Assembly: GCA_963796915.1 (NCBI GenBank)
Contig: CAWCNI010000004.1
Span: 310,001 to 374,000, forward strand
DNA: 64,000 bases
From: JAENWD01 sp963796915
GTDB lineage: Bacteria > Acidobacteriota > Vicinamibacteria > Vicinamibacterales > JAENWD01
Direction of reading: 5' to 3'
In this document: positions 36,969 to 44,370 of the stretch, one piece after another
Position numbering within the stretch: position 1 is the first letter of the stretch
How the letters are laid out: the number at the start of each line of letters is the position of its first letter
Position numbers and translations under genes: made by a program
Notes under the pieces: model-generated
What the model saw: the letters and a program-made list of their open reading frames with translations, nothing else
What the model was told of the DNA's origin: nothing
Databases searched by the model: none

Positions 36969-37966
36969 GGACAAGCTCTGCGGCAGCGGCCCTTCAGGTT
37001 GCGATTTTCGGATGCTGGTTGGTTGCAGCAACGGCTGATCCACTGGTTCGAACAAGCGCGCAGGTTTTCGTCTCTAACGAACGCTCGGGGACCGTATCCG
37101 TGATTGATGTGGCCACTGATCGCGTGATCGCGACGATCAGTGTCGGTGGTCGCGTCCGAGGAATCGTGGCGCCGCCAGGCACCCACACGGTCTTTGTGGC
37201 CACAAGCGATTTCGCGGAACGCGTCCAGTCCAGTCAGGATGCGATTGCCGCGATCGACATCCGCACTTCTACAATTGTCCGCCGCTATGATGCCGGTTCG
37301 GATCCCGAGGCATTTGCCGTAGCCCGGGATGGCACCCGCCTCTACACGTCGAATGAAGATGCAGGAACGGCCACCATCGTGGATCTCGCAACATCCCGCG
37401 TCGTCGCAACGCTCCCTGTCGGCATAGAACCGGAAGGCGTGGCCCTCAGTCCGGACGGACGATGGGTCTACGTCACCGCGGAAACGAGCAACACGATATC
37501 TGTGATAGACACAAGACGCGCACGAGTAGTTGCCAGTTTTCTCGTCGATCCTCGTCCCCGGGCTGCCGCGTTTTCACCGGATGGCCTTCGGGCCTACATC
37601 ACGTCGGAAATCGGAGGGTCCGTTACGGTTGTAGACGTCTCGCATCACTCGGCCATCGGGACGATCGCGTTGCCGGATAAGGCGCACCCCGTCGGAGTGG
37701 TGGTGTCGCCGGACGGCAGTCGGGTCTACGTGGCCAATGGCCGGGGCAATTCGCTGTCCGTCATCGACGCGCGACGGACGCGGGTGCTGCAGACGATCGG
37801 GGTGGGTCAGCGTCCTTGGGGCATCGCGATCACCGCAGACGGTCGGAAAGTGTACACCGCTAACGGCCTCTCGAATGACGTCTCCGTGTTCGATACCGTG
37901 GCTCGGCGTGTGACCGCGACCGTCCGCGTGCAGGACGGCCCGTGGGGAGTGACCATTCCGCGTTGA
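36965..37966 (+). CDS. Exported YVTN/NHL-type beta-propeller protein of the PQQ system
   Basis: The 333-residue protein has a signal peptide and about seven repeats with the pattern VSVIDVATDRVIATISVG, ALSPDGRWVYVTAETSN, VVSPDGSRVYVANGRGN. It matches the propeller proteins associated with PQQ-dependent catabolism. Its molecular role is not established; a scaffold or chaperone for the quinoprotein is a reasonable guess. Start GTG 36965 overlaps the previous stop and gives a good signal peptide, whereas the frame upstream is a shadow. It is the last gene of the plus-strand train. Confidence 0.85.
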   Translation: MRTSSAAAALQVAIFGCWLVAATADPLVRTSAQVFVSNERSGTVSVIDVATDRVIATISVGGRVRGIVAPPGTHTVFVATSDFAERVQSSQDAIAAIDIRTSTIVRRYDAGSDPEAFAVARDGTRLYTSNEDAGTATIVDLATSRVVATLPVGIEPEGVALSPDGRWVYVTAETSNTISVIDTRRARVVASFLVDPRPRAAAFSPDGLRAYITSEIGGSVTVVDVSHHSAIGTIALPDKAHPVGVVVSPDGSRVYVANGRGNSLSVIDARRTRVLQTIGVGQRPWGIAITADGRKVYTANGLSNDVSVFDTVARRVTATVRVQDGPWGVTIPR

Positions 37967-37975
37967 CCGGAGCCA

Positions 37976-37993
37976 GGGCCTCGACGCAGGCCC
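37976..37993. terminator. Short hairpin between the convergent operons
   Basis: GGGCCT pairs with AGGCCC across a 6-base loop. It is the only clear inverted repeat in the 39 bases between the two convergent gene trains and is probably their shared terminator. There is no T-run. Confidence 0.45.
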
Positions 37994-38005
37994 GCGCGGT
38001 CGCGT

Positions 38006-38676
38006 TCAATCCTGGCCGAGCTCGTTCGGAGAACAATTGAGCACAAGTCGGTTGTCGGCGGCCAGGTCCAGCTGCCGCCAGCCAGCCACGTGGCCGCGCG
38101 GCTCCACCCCAATCACTCCGAGGCCCAGCCGCTGCAGCATCCCTGCCGAGCCGAGGAGGTAGGCCGTCACCACGCAGTTGCCGCCGACGCGCTCGGCGCA
38201 GACCTCCTCAAGGCGCCCGAGGCACCGACGGTTCGCGGTGAGCACCGGTTTCCCGACGAGGCACTCGAGCCGCCGCTGTCCGGATTCGAGCGGCTTGGCG
38301 GCGTATCGCGCCGACTTTTGCCCGACGTTTGGTGTGCGACCGCCAAACACGGCACGGAGGCGACGTTCCACTGCGCGCGCGTCAGTTTCGTTGACGTCGA
38401 GGTCGACCATCACGTCAACGTCGACCTCGGCGATTGCCGAGAACGGAATTCGAACTGGTCGGCTCGCCTCCAAGCCGACTAGATGCTCGCCGGCGTCGAC
38501 GCAGCGTCCCAGCAGCCGGTGAACGCGGCGAGCAAGGGTGATCGACCCGTCTCGATCGCACTGATGCGTGGTGCCGCGCCCGGCCTCACATCCAGGATGA
38601 TTCCATCCACGCGGCCGATCTCGGCGCCCCGCCGATCCAGAAGCAATTTATCCAGGAGGTCGCCCACGACGTTCAC
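38006..38676 (-). CDS. PRC-barrel protein paired with the Nramp transporter (one-base frameshift near 38547)
   Basis: The N-terminal part reads LLDKLLLDRRGAEIGRVDGI and VRPGAAPRISAIETG, a PRC barrel. After restoring one missing base near 38547 it continues as ITLARRVHRLLGRCVD, PVRIPFSAIAEVDVDVMVDL and a second barrel (LVGKPVLTANRRCLGRLEEV, CVVTAYLLGSAGM). Two-barrel PRC proteins of this kind are commonly next to Nramp or MgtE-like transporters and may gate or tether them. GTG 38676 lies one base after the transporter stop, so the two are co-translated. Confidence 0.72.
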
Positions 38677-38677
38677 G

Positions 38678-39892
38678 TCAGCCTCCGAGAATCTCCAGCG
38701 GTATCACCACGATGGCGAGCAGCGCCGCCAGGATTGTCAGCACTGCCAGAAATACGTTCCCGACCATGCCGCTCGTGTGACGCTTCAGGTAGTGCGAGTC
38801 GTTCATCAGCACGAGGAACGGCAGCACCACCATCGGCATCAGGATCACCGTCAGGGCGACCGACACCATTGTGAGCCGGAGCGGATCAACGCCGACGAGC
38901 GCGACGATCATGCCGACCACCACAGACAGCGCAATCGTCGCGCTGAATCGCGCTACGTCTTTCCGCGGTTCGTTCGCCCCCCAGTTCCACCCAAATACCT
39001 GCGCTGGCAGATACCCACCGTTCAGGGCAATTTCTACGGCCGCGCCCAGGCAACCTACGGCCAGTGCGAGCGCGAAAAGGCCGACGCCCCACCGGCCAAA
39101 GACAGGCACCAGCATCAGCGCTGCCTGCTCGTACGAGTCCACCAGGATATGACGCGGACCGATCACGAGTGCCGCCGTCACCAGTACCCCCATGGACACC
39201 ACGCTCCCGAAGCCCATTCCGATGAATGCGGTGGCGCGATTCACCCAGAGATCTTTCTCGGCCATCTTCTCCTCGATGGCGCCGGACGCGTAGAAGTTCA
39301 GCAGATACGGACTGACAGTGGCCCCAAGAATGCTGACAGCGAGGAAGGCATATCTCAAAAGGTGATGATCGGGAAGCGAAGGGACGAAGCCTGCCACCAA
39401 GGCGGCGCGATTCGGTCGAAGCTGCCACGCGGCAACCACGAAGATCACGGTTACCAAGCCAAGGAGGCCCAATCCGTTCTCGATCACGGAGAAGTTCGAT
39501 AGCCACAGAATGGTGAAGACCAGTACGCCGACTGGAACGATCCACCAGATAAGACCGATTCCCGTCATCAGCTTCAACGCAATGGCGACACCGCCGAGTT
39601 CCGCGGCGAGCAGCAACGCATCGACGGTCAGTTCCGCGCAGAGAGGTACGAGCTGGAAGTGAATGCCGAACCGCTCCCTGATCGCCGCCGCCAGCGTGCG
39701 ACGGCTGACGATCGCCAATCGGCCTGACATCTCAGTCAGCATCGCGATCATGAACGCCGCAACCGCGATAGCCCAGAGCAGCGAGAACCCGAACTCGGCG
39801 CCCGCCTGAGCCGCCGTCGAGACCGATCCCACTTCGACAAATCCGCCGATGCTCGTCACGATGCCGAGCAGAAGATCGACAAGTGCGCTCAC
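38678..39892 (-). CDS. Nramp-family metal transporter with atypical metal-binding motifs
   Basis: The 404-residue protein has about 11 transmembrane helices with an Nramp layout. The TM1 motif normally DPGN is EVGS here (FVEVGSVSTAAQAGA), and the TM6 motif normally ATVMPH is ATVSPY (LGATVSPYLLNF), so Asp becomes Glu, Asn becomes Ser and the selectivity Met becomes Ser. In characterised members the Met confers preference for transition metals. Its loss is seen in Mg- or Al-transporting relatives. The binding site here is all hard, oxygen-type donors. Placement in a lanthanide-dehydrogenase operon makes a hard-cation substrate likely. GTG 39892 overlaps the upstream stop. Confidence 0.82.
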   Translation of the reverse strand: MSALVDLLLGIVTSIGGFVEVGSVSTAAQAGAEFGFSLLWAIAVAAFMIAMLTEMSGRLAIVSRRTLAAAIRERFGIHFQLVPLCAELTVDALLLAAELGGVAIALKLMTGIGLIWWIVPVGVLVFTILWLSNFSVIENGLGLLGLVTVIFVVAAWQLRPNRAALVAGFVPSLPDHHLLRYAFLAVSILGATVSPYLLNFYASGAIEEKMAEKDLWVNRATAFIGMGFGSVVSMGVLVTAALVIGPRHILVDSYEQAALMLVPVFGRWGVGLFALALAVGCLGAAVEIALNGGYLPAQVFGWNWGANEPRKDVARFSATIALSVVVGMIVALVGVDPLRLTMVSVALTVILMPMVVLPFLVLMNDSHYLKRHTSGMVGNVFLAVLTILAALLAIVVIPLEILGG

Positions 39893-40302
39893 GGACGGCC
39901 GGCCTCGCCGATTGCCGTCTGCGCTAACTTGCGACGGACGTGGTCACGATCACCGCGGTGAATCGCGGCGAGGCACTGGGCGAGCGACAGCGAAAGCTCC
40001 TCGGCGTCCGCGGCCAGCGCAGCGACACGCGGATCGGTCAAGGCCTCGGGGGGACTGGCGAGTCCGCGCCGTTCAACCTCGATCAGCATAGCTGTCTGAT
40101 CGAGAGCGGTGACAGCAAAGGTCGTCGACACGCGCCCGGACAGCCATGCCGAGCCGATTTCGATCGCCGTCGCTCGAAGAGATGTAAGGGATTCCCGATG
40201 CGCCTCCAAGCGCGCGTCGGTTCGGTCGCACGCCGCCACCAGGGCGAGCAACAACAGCCCGACCAGTCGCCACGACGTCGTGTGCTGCCTTCGATACCAC
40301 AT
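39889..40302 (-). CDS. Small lipoprotein of unknown function
   Basis: The 137-residue protein has a lipoprotein signal (LVGLLLLALVAACDRT) and a helical mature part (LEAHRESLTSLRATAIEIG, ELSLSLAQCLAAIHRGD). No family was recognised. Its ATG 40302 overlaps the cytochrome stop (TGATG) and its own stop overlaps the transporter start, so it is firmly inside the operon. Confidence 0.65.
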   Translation of the reverse strand: MWYRRQHTTSWRLVGLLLLALVAACDRTDARLEAHRESLTSLRATAIEIGSAWLSGRVSTTFAVTALDQTAMLIEVERRGLASPPEALTDPRVAALAADAEELSLSLAQCLAAIHRGDRDHVRRKLAQTAIGEAGRP

Positions 40303-40772
40303 CACGGGCTGGGCGGCGGTTGGGACTCGTTCCGCGTCCGCATCGATTTGATGTACGCGACGAGCTTCCAGATCTGATCGTTAGTGAGCGTGTGCCGCCA
40401 TGTCGGCATGCCGTGCGCACGGCCCTGCGCGATTGAGCTGAAGACCTGTGCGTCGCTGCTCCCATAGATCCAGTCGACGTCCCGGAGGCTTGGAGCCATG
40501 CCGCCGCCGCCGCGGCCGCCGTGACAGCCGGAACAGTTAAAGCGGACGAAGAGTTGGCGTCCTTCGCCGATGGCTGTGCGATTGCCCGCATACGGATCGG
40601 CGGGCCCGAGGTCGTCGAGCGCGGGGCCTGGAACCGGACCGACGGCCGGCATGGGCGGCGCTGAGGCCGGACCTGCCGCGCCCGCTGGTGGCGCCTGGCC
40701 GCACGCCGAGAGTGCCAATAGCGCAATGAGCGCTGGCAGCAGTCGCGGTCGAGGGCAAGGGGTGAGCGACAT
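40302..40772 (-). CDS. Mono-haem cytochrome c lipoprotein, likely electron acceptor of the PQQ dehydrogenase
   Basis: The 156-residue protein has a lipobox (LALSACGQ), a Pro/Ala-rich linker and a class I cytochrome c domain with haem-attachment site CSGCH. The C-terminal axial Met is probably in GRAHGMPTW. It follows the dehydrogenase gene by 11 bases, which is the usual position for the XoxG/PedF-type electron acceptor. It would carry electrons to the caa3 oxidase encoded upstream in the same operon. Confidence 0.85.
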   Translation of the reverse strand: MSLTPCPRPRLLPALIALLALSACGQAPPAGAAGPASAPPMPAVGPVPGPALDDLGPADPYAGNRTAIGEGRQLFVRFNCSGCHGGRGGGGMAPSLRDVDWIYGSSDAQVFSSIAQGRAHGMPTWRHTLTNDQIWKLVAYIKSMRTRNESQPPPSP

Positions 40773-40783
40773 GAGACTGGTGA

Positions 40784-42622
40784 CTACAGACCGAACATGT
40801 ACACGATGCTGCCTGGAGCCGTGACCTTCTTGATATCTCTCATTGCGCCCACCACGCCGAGCCCGGCGGTGGGGTCATCGGCCGAGATCTCCGGGAAGGC
40901 AACCGCGCCCATCCAGCCGCCAATACCGGAATAGATGACGACGTACTGCTTTCCGTCAGGACCGAGATAGGTCACCGGATTGCCGATGATCCCTGAGGCG
41001 ACGTGGAACTTCCACAGCTCGGCACCATTTCTCGCATCGAGCACCTTGAACCAGCCATCCATCGTGCCGTAGAACACGACGTCACCGGCAGTGACCAGGA
41101 CGCCGCTGTAAACCGGGAATCTTGCGTCTTTGACACTCCAGGCCTTGCGGTTGTGGGCGACATCCCAGGCCACTAATTCGCCCTGATAGCCTCCGGGGCC
41201 GGGGTACATCTTCACATCCGCGCCGAGGTACGGGGTGCCGGCGATGTAATTGGCTTCGATGCCTTCGTAGTCCATGCATGTGTTATGCGCGGGAATGTAT
41301 AGCAGGCCAGTCCGCGGAGAGAACGCTGACGGTATGACGTCTTTTGCGCCAGTCGACGACGGACAGATACCCTCGGTGATCGTCCCGAAGTGGGTGTGTT
41401 TAGCCGGATCTTCGTTCGCCTTACCCGTCTTGAGGTCGTAGCTGCTCGCCCAGTTCACGGGCTCGAACGTCTCGGCCGACAGCAGCTCGCCCGTTTCCCG
41501 GTCAAGCACGTAAACAAAACCCGTGCGTCCGGGATGAACGATCAACTTCCGCGGACGGCCGCCGTAGTCCATGTCGATCAGGACGTTCTCCATGATCTCG
41601 TCGTAGTCCCACGAGTCATGTGACGTGACCTGATAGGCCCAACGGGCCTCGCCGGTGTCGGCATCGCGCGCGATGATCGAGCACGACCACTTGTTGTCAC
41701 CCGGTCTCAGATCTGGGTTCCATACTCCTGGGTTTCCCGTCCCATAGAAGAAGAGGTTCGTTTCCGGGTCATAGGACATCCAGCCCCAGACGGTCGCGCC
41801 ACCCAGCTTCCATTGTTCCGCCGGCCAGGAATGGACGCCGAGATCGGCGCCCTGGTCCTTCAGATAGAAGGCGTGAAACTTCGAGCCAATCTTCACATCG
41901 CTGTCCGGACCGGTATTGAACGCGCGCCACTGCTCGCGGCCTGTCGCGACATCGAGCGCAGCAACATATCCGCGGACGCCGAGCTCCCCGCCAGAATTTC
42001 CGACAATCACTCGATTCTTCACGACAAGAGGGGCCGCGGTGAACGTCTCGCCGCGGTTGATGTCGCCGACCCTGGTGCGCCAGACCTCCTGACCCGTTTC
42101 GGCATCAACCGCAACGACGACGGCGTCGAGCAGGCTGTAGATAATCTTGCCGTCGGCGTAAGCGGCGCCGCGGTTAACAACGTCGCAGCACGCAATGCCC
42201 ACAGCACGTGGATCTGGGTGCGGTTCGTAAATCCACTTGACCGCGCCGCCAGGCTGCGTGAGATCGACGGCTATCAGGTTGTTAGGAAATGGCGTCACGA
42301 CGTACATGGTCGTCCCGATGATAAGTGGCTGGCCTTCGTGTCCTTTGGCGACCCCAGTCGACAAAGTCGTCGAGACGTGCAAATTCATCGCATTCGACGA
42401 CGTGATGCGATTGAGCGTGCTGTACCGCAGGCTCCCGTAGTCGCCCGCAGGCATCCGCCATTCGCCGTGCGCCACCTCGGCCACCAGCCGTATGCCGGGC
42501 ACCGCGCCAATGACGGACGCGCTGGCACCCTGGGTTACGACTTGCCCAGGTTCCTTCGAACAGGCACCCACGACGCCGAGCGTCAGCACTCCGCAGGTAA
42601 TGAGTCGAAAGCGGGCGCTCAT
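40784..42622 (-). CDS. Lanthanide-type PQQ-dependent alcohol dehydrogenase (XoxF-like), lipoprotein
   Basis: This 612-residue quinoprotein has a lipobox (LGVVGACSKEP) and the eight-bladed PQQ-ADH fold. Recognisable elements are the vicinal Cys pair of GIACCDVVNRG, the metal-site Glu in SGGELGVRGYV, the metal-site Asn in GTGNPGVWNP, PGDNKW and the catalytic Asp. In DSWDYDEIMEN the catalytic Asp is followed by Tyr-Asp. The extra Asp two residues on coordinates lanthanides in XoxF/ExaF enzymes and is Ala/Ser/Thr in calcium enzymes. I set the start at ATG 42622, which overlaps the ctaG stop (ATGA). The upstream frame to 42937 is a shadow. Substrate range (methanol, ethanol or larger) cannot be read from sequence. 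Confidence 0.9.
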   Translation of the reverse strand: MSARFRLITCGVLTLGVVGACSKEPGQVVTQGASASVIGAVPGIRLVAEVAHGEWRMPAGDYGSLRYSTLNRITSSNAMNLHVSTTLSTGVAKGHEGQPLIIGTTMYVVTPFPNNLIAVDLTQPGGAVKWIYEPHPDPRAVGIACCDVVNRGAAYADGKIIYSLLDAVVVAVDAETGQEVWRTRVGDINRGETFTAAPLVVKNRVIVGNSGGELGVRGYVAALDVATGREQWRAFNTGPDSDVKIGSKFHAFYLKDQGADLGVHSWPAEQWKLGGATVWGWMSYDPETNLFFYGTGNPGVWNPDLRPGDNKWSCSIIARDADTGEARWAYQVTSHDSWDYDEIMENVLIDMDYGGRPRKLIVHPGRTGFVYVLDRETGELLSAETFEPVNWASSYDLKTGKANEDPAKHTHFGTITEGICPSSTGAKDVIPSAFSPRTGLLYIPAHNTCMDYEGIEANYIAGTPYLGADVKMYPGPGGYQGELVAWDVAHNRKAWSVKDARFPVYSGVLVTAGDVVFYGTMDGWFKVLDARNGAELWKFHVASGIIGNPVTYLGPDGKQYVVIYSGIGGWMGAVAFPEISADDPTAGLGVVGAMRDIKKVTAPGSIVYMFGL

Positions 42623-43428
42623 GTCCGTGTCCTTTGCGTCGCTGCTGAGGTGAAGCGGGTCCGTCGATCGGATTCGCGCAGCCAGGCCGCGAACAATACG
42701 AGGCCTCCGGCTGCGACGAGCAGGCCACCGGGGATCCACATCAGCAACCCGGCCAGTTGCTGATCTTCTAGCGGTGTGAGACCTGCCGAATGGGGTTGGA
42801 GGTAGTGCGCGTACCAGACGTGCGGGGAGAGGGTGAGCAATGCCCCCAGAACGCCGCTGTGCATGGCGGTGGCAAACACATAAACGACCGCGGCTCCGTA
42901 GCCGAGCCGGCCGTATCGCCCATGCGCGATACCCCACCAGAATAATGCGGCGGTCGCAAAGAAGCAGGCGTGCTCGATTACGTGCGCCGATTCATGCGCG
43001 AGTGCATAGTCATAGAGTGCGGGCAGGTGCCAGAGCCACAGCGCGGCCGCATGCAGCAGAAACACGGTGGCCGGAGCGACAACGACTCTCCACGTCGCCG
43101 CCACTGCTGGCTGCTGGACCGACTTCGACAGGGTCGAGCGCAGTGGCGCGGGCAACGCCCACACGACGGCGACAAGCGGAGCGCTGAGGACCATGAGTGG
43201 CGCCGCCACCACCATCAACAACTCGTGCTGGGCCATATGCGCTGCCAGCCATGTGTCGCTCAAATCGTCCATCCATGGGGAAAGCGCGAGGGCAATCGCG
43301 AGCCACGCGGCCGCGAAGGCCACCGCCTGGCGCACGCGAACGCCGCGTCCGTAGCCGGCGGCGCGCCAGATGCGCGCCACGCCAGCGACGTAGATTCCGA
43401 GCGTCACGATCAGGCTACTGGCAAGCAT
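42619..43428 (-). CDS. ctaG: CtaG-type cytochrome c oxidase assembly membrane protein
   Basis: The 269-residue protein has seven or so helices and the caa3_CtaG pattern: AHMAQHELLMVVAAPLMVLSA near residue 65, LWLWHLPALYDYAL, HACFFATAALFWW and DQQLAGLLMWIPGG. This copper-related family assembles the caa3 oxidase CuB site in Bacillus-like systems. It overlaps the upstream small membrane gene by 14 bases and the dehydrogenase gene by four, an uncommon joining of oxidase and dehydrogenase genes. Confidence 0.88.
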   Translation of the reverse strand: MLASSLIVTLGIYVAGVARIWRAAGYGRGVRVRQAVAFAAAWLAIALALSPWMDDLSDTWLAAHMAQHELLMVVAAPLMVLSAPLVAVVWALPAPLRSTLSKSVQQPAVAATWRVVVAPATVFLLHAAALWLWHLPALYDYALAHESAHVIEHACFFATAALFWWGIAHGRYGRLGYGAAVVYVFATAMHSGVLGALLTLSPHVWYAHYLQPHSAGLTPLEDQQLAGLLMWIPGGLLVAAGGLVLFAAWLRESDRRTRFTSAATQRTRT

Positions 43429-43741
43429 CGATCATCCAGTTCGGCAGTGCGCCGGCCACGATGGTGAGCGCGAATAGCGCACTCGATGTCAGCCCGAGAA
43501 TTGCCATGAATCGTGCTCGCTGCTGTCGGTCGTCCTCGCGGCCGGCTTCTCTGCCATTCTGACGCCACGCCGCCAACGCCGCGGCCGCTCCAGCCGCGAC
43601 CAGCACGAGGGCGCCGACGCTGATCAGCGGCAACACGTCGCTGCGATGAGCGGCGCAGGTCCATTTCACCAATGCGTAGCTCGCCTCGAGATCGAATGCC
43701 CATGCCAGCGGCCCGGCCACGATACCGGTCCACAACAACAT
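43415..43741 (-). CDS. Small membrane protein of the oxidase cluster
   Basis: The 108-residue protein starts MLLWTGIVAGPLAWAFDLEA and has three hydrophobic segments (about residues 1-18, 35-60 and 80-105). Unnamed proteins of this shape are common between subunit III and ctaG. ATG 43741 follows GGAGGTG at eight bases, which is the best start. The frame runs 24 codons further upstream into subunit III. Confidence 0.7.
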   Translation of the reverse strand: MLLWTGIVAGPLAWAFDLEASYALVKWTCAAHRSDVLPLISVGALVLVAAGAAAALAAWRQNGREAGREDDRQQRARFMAILGLTSSALFALTIVAGALPNWMIDACQ

Positions 43742-43764
43742 CGGTGAGGCACCTCCGCGCTCGG

Positions 43765-44370
43765 TTACATGAGTCTCGGCGCCCAATAGATCACCCCGTA
43801 AATCGGTAGCCACGCGAGGACCACGAAATACCAGTAGACCGCGTTCTCTTCGACGTCAACGAACCGATGCTCCTCGATCGGGCCGATGAACATCAGCGCG
43901 GTCAACACCGCGCTGTCGAGGAAGTCGGTGATGATGTGGGTCGTGTGCAGTCCGAGCAGCAGCCAGACAATGGATCCGTACGCGTCACGGTCCCACATGA
44001 CGTTCAGATGTGTGAACTCACGCACGCGAATCGCATTGAACCCGGCCCCAAACAAGAGGCAGATCACCATCCACAGCCGGACGCCGCGGAGGTCGATGCG
44101 CTCTCCGGCCCGCTTGGCAAGCTCGTTCGGAATCAGGCTTCCGAGCAGGACGATTGTGTTCAGAGTTCCCCACCGGAGTTCGGGTGCCGCCACGCCGTCT
44201 GGAGGCCATACGGGGAGCCGGGTGCGGAGGTAGAAGTACGCGCCGATCGCCAGCGCGAAGACCGTACCTTCAATGAGGACGATCCCCATGGTGCCCCACC
44301 ACATCAGGCTCCGCGAACCAAAGGCGCCCGGCGCCAGGCTGGACACGTCGAGCACAGGGCGGCTGTTCAC
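43765..44370 (-). CDS. ctaE: Cytochrome c oxidase subunit III (caa3 type)
   Basis: The 201-residue protein is a short five-helix subunit III with MWWGTMGIVLIEGTVFALAIG near the start, WLLLGLHTTHIITDF and the C-terminal YWYFVVLAWLPIYGVIYW. The conserved Glu of the EGTVFA helix is present. GTG 44370 overlaps the subunit I stop (GTGA). It completes the core of the haem-copper oxidase. Confidence 0.88.
   Translation of the reverse strand: MNSRPVLDVSSLAPGAFGSRSLMWWGTMGIVLIEGTVFALAIGAYFYLRTRLPVWPPDGVAAPELRWGTLNTIVLLGSLIPNELAKRAGERIDLRGVRLWMVICLLFGAGFNAIRVREFTHLNVMWDRDAYGSIVWLLLGLHTTHIITDFLDSAVLTALMFIGPIEEHRFVDVEENAVYWYFVVLAWLPIYGVIYWAPRLM

Noticed and set aside
42623..42937. N-terminal extension of the PQQ dehydrogenase
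   Set aside because: Overlaps ctaG, is Arg-rich, and the internal ATG 42622 gives a clean lipoprotein signal and coupling.
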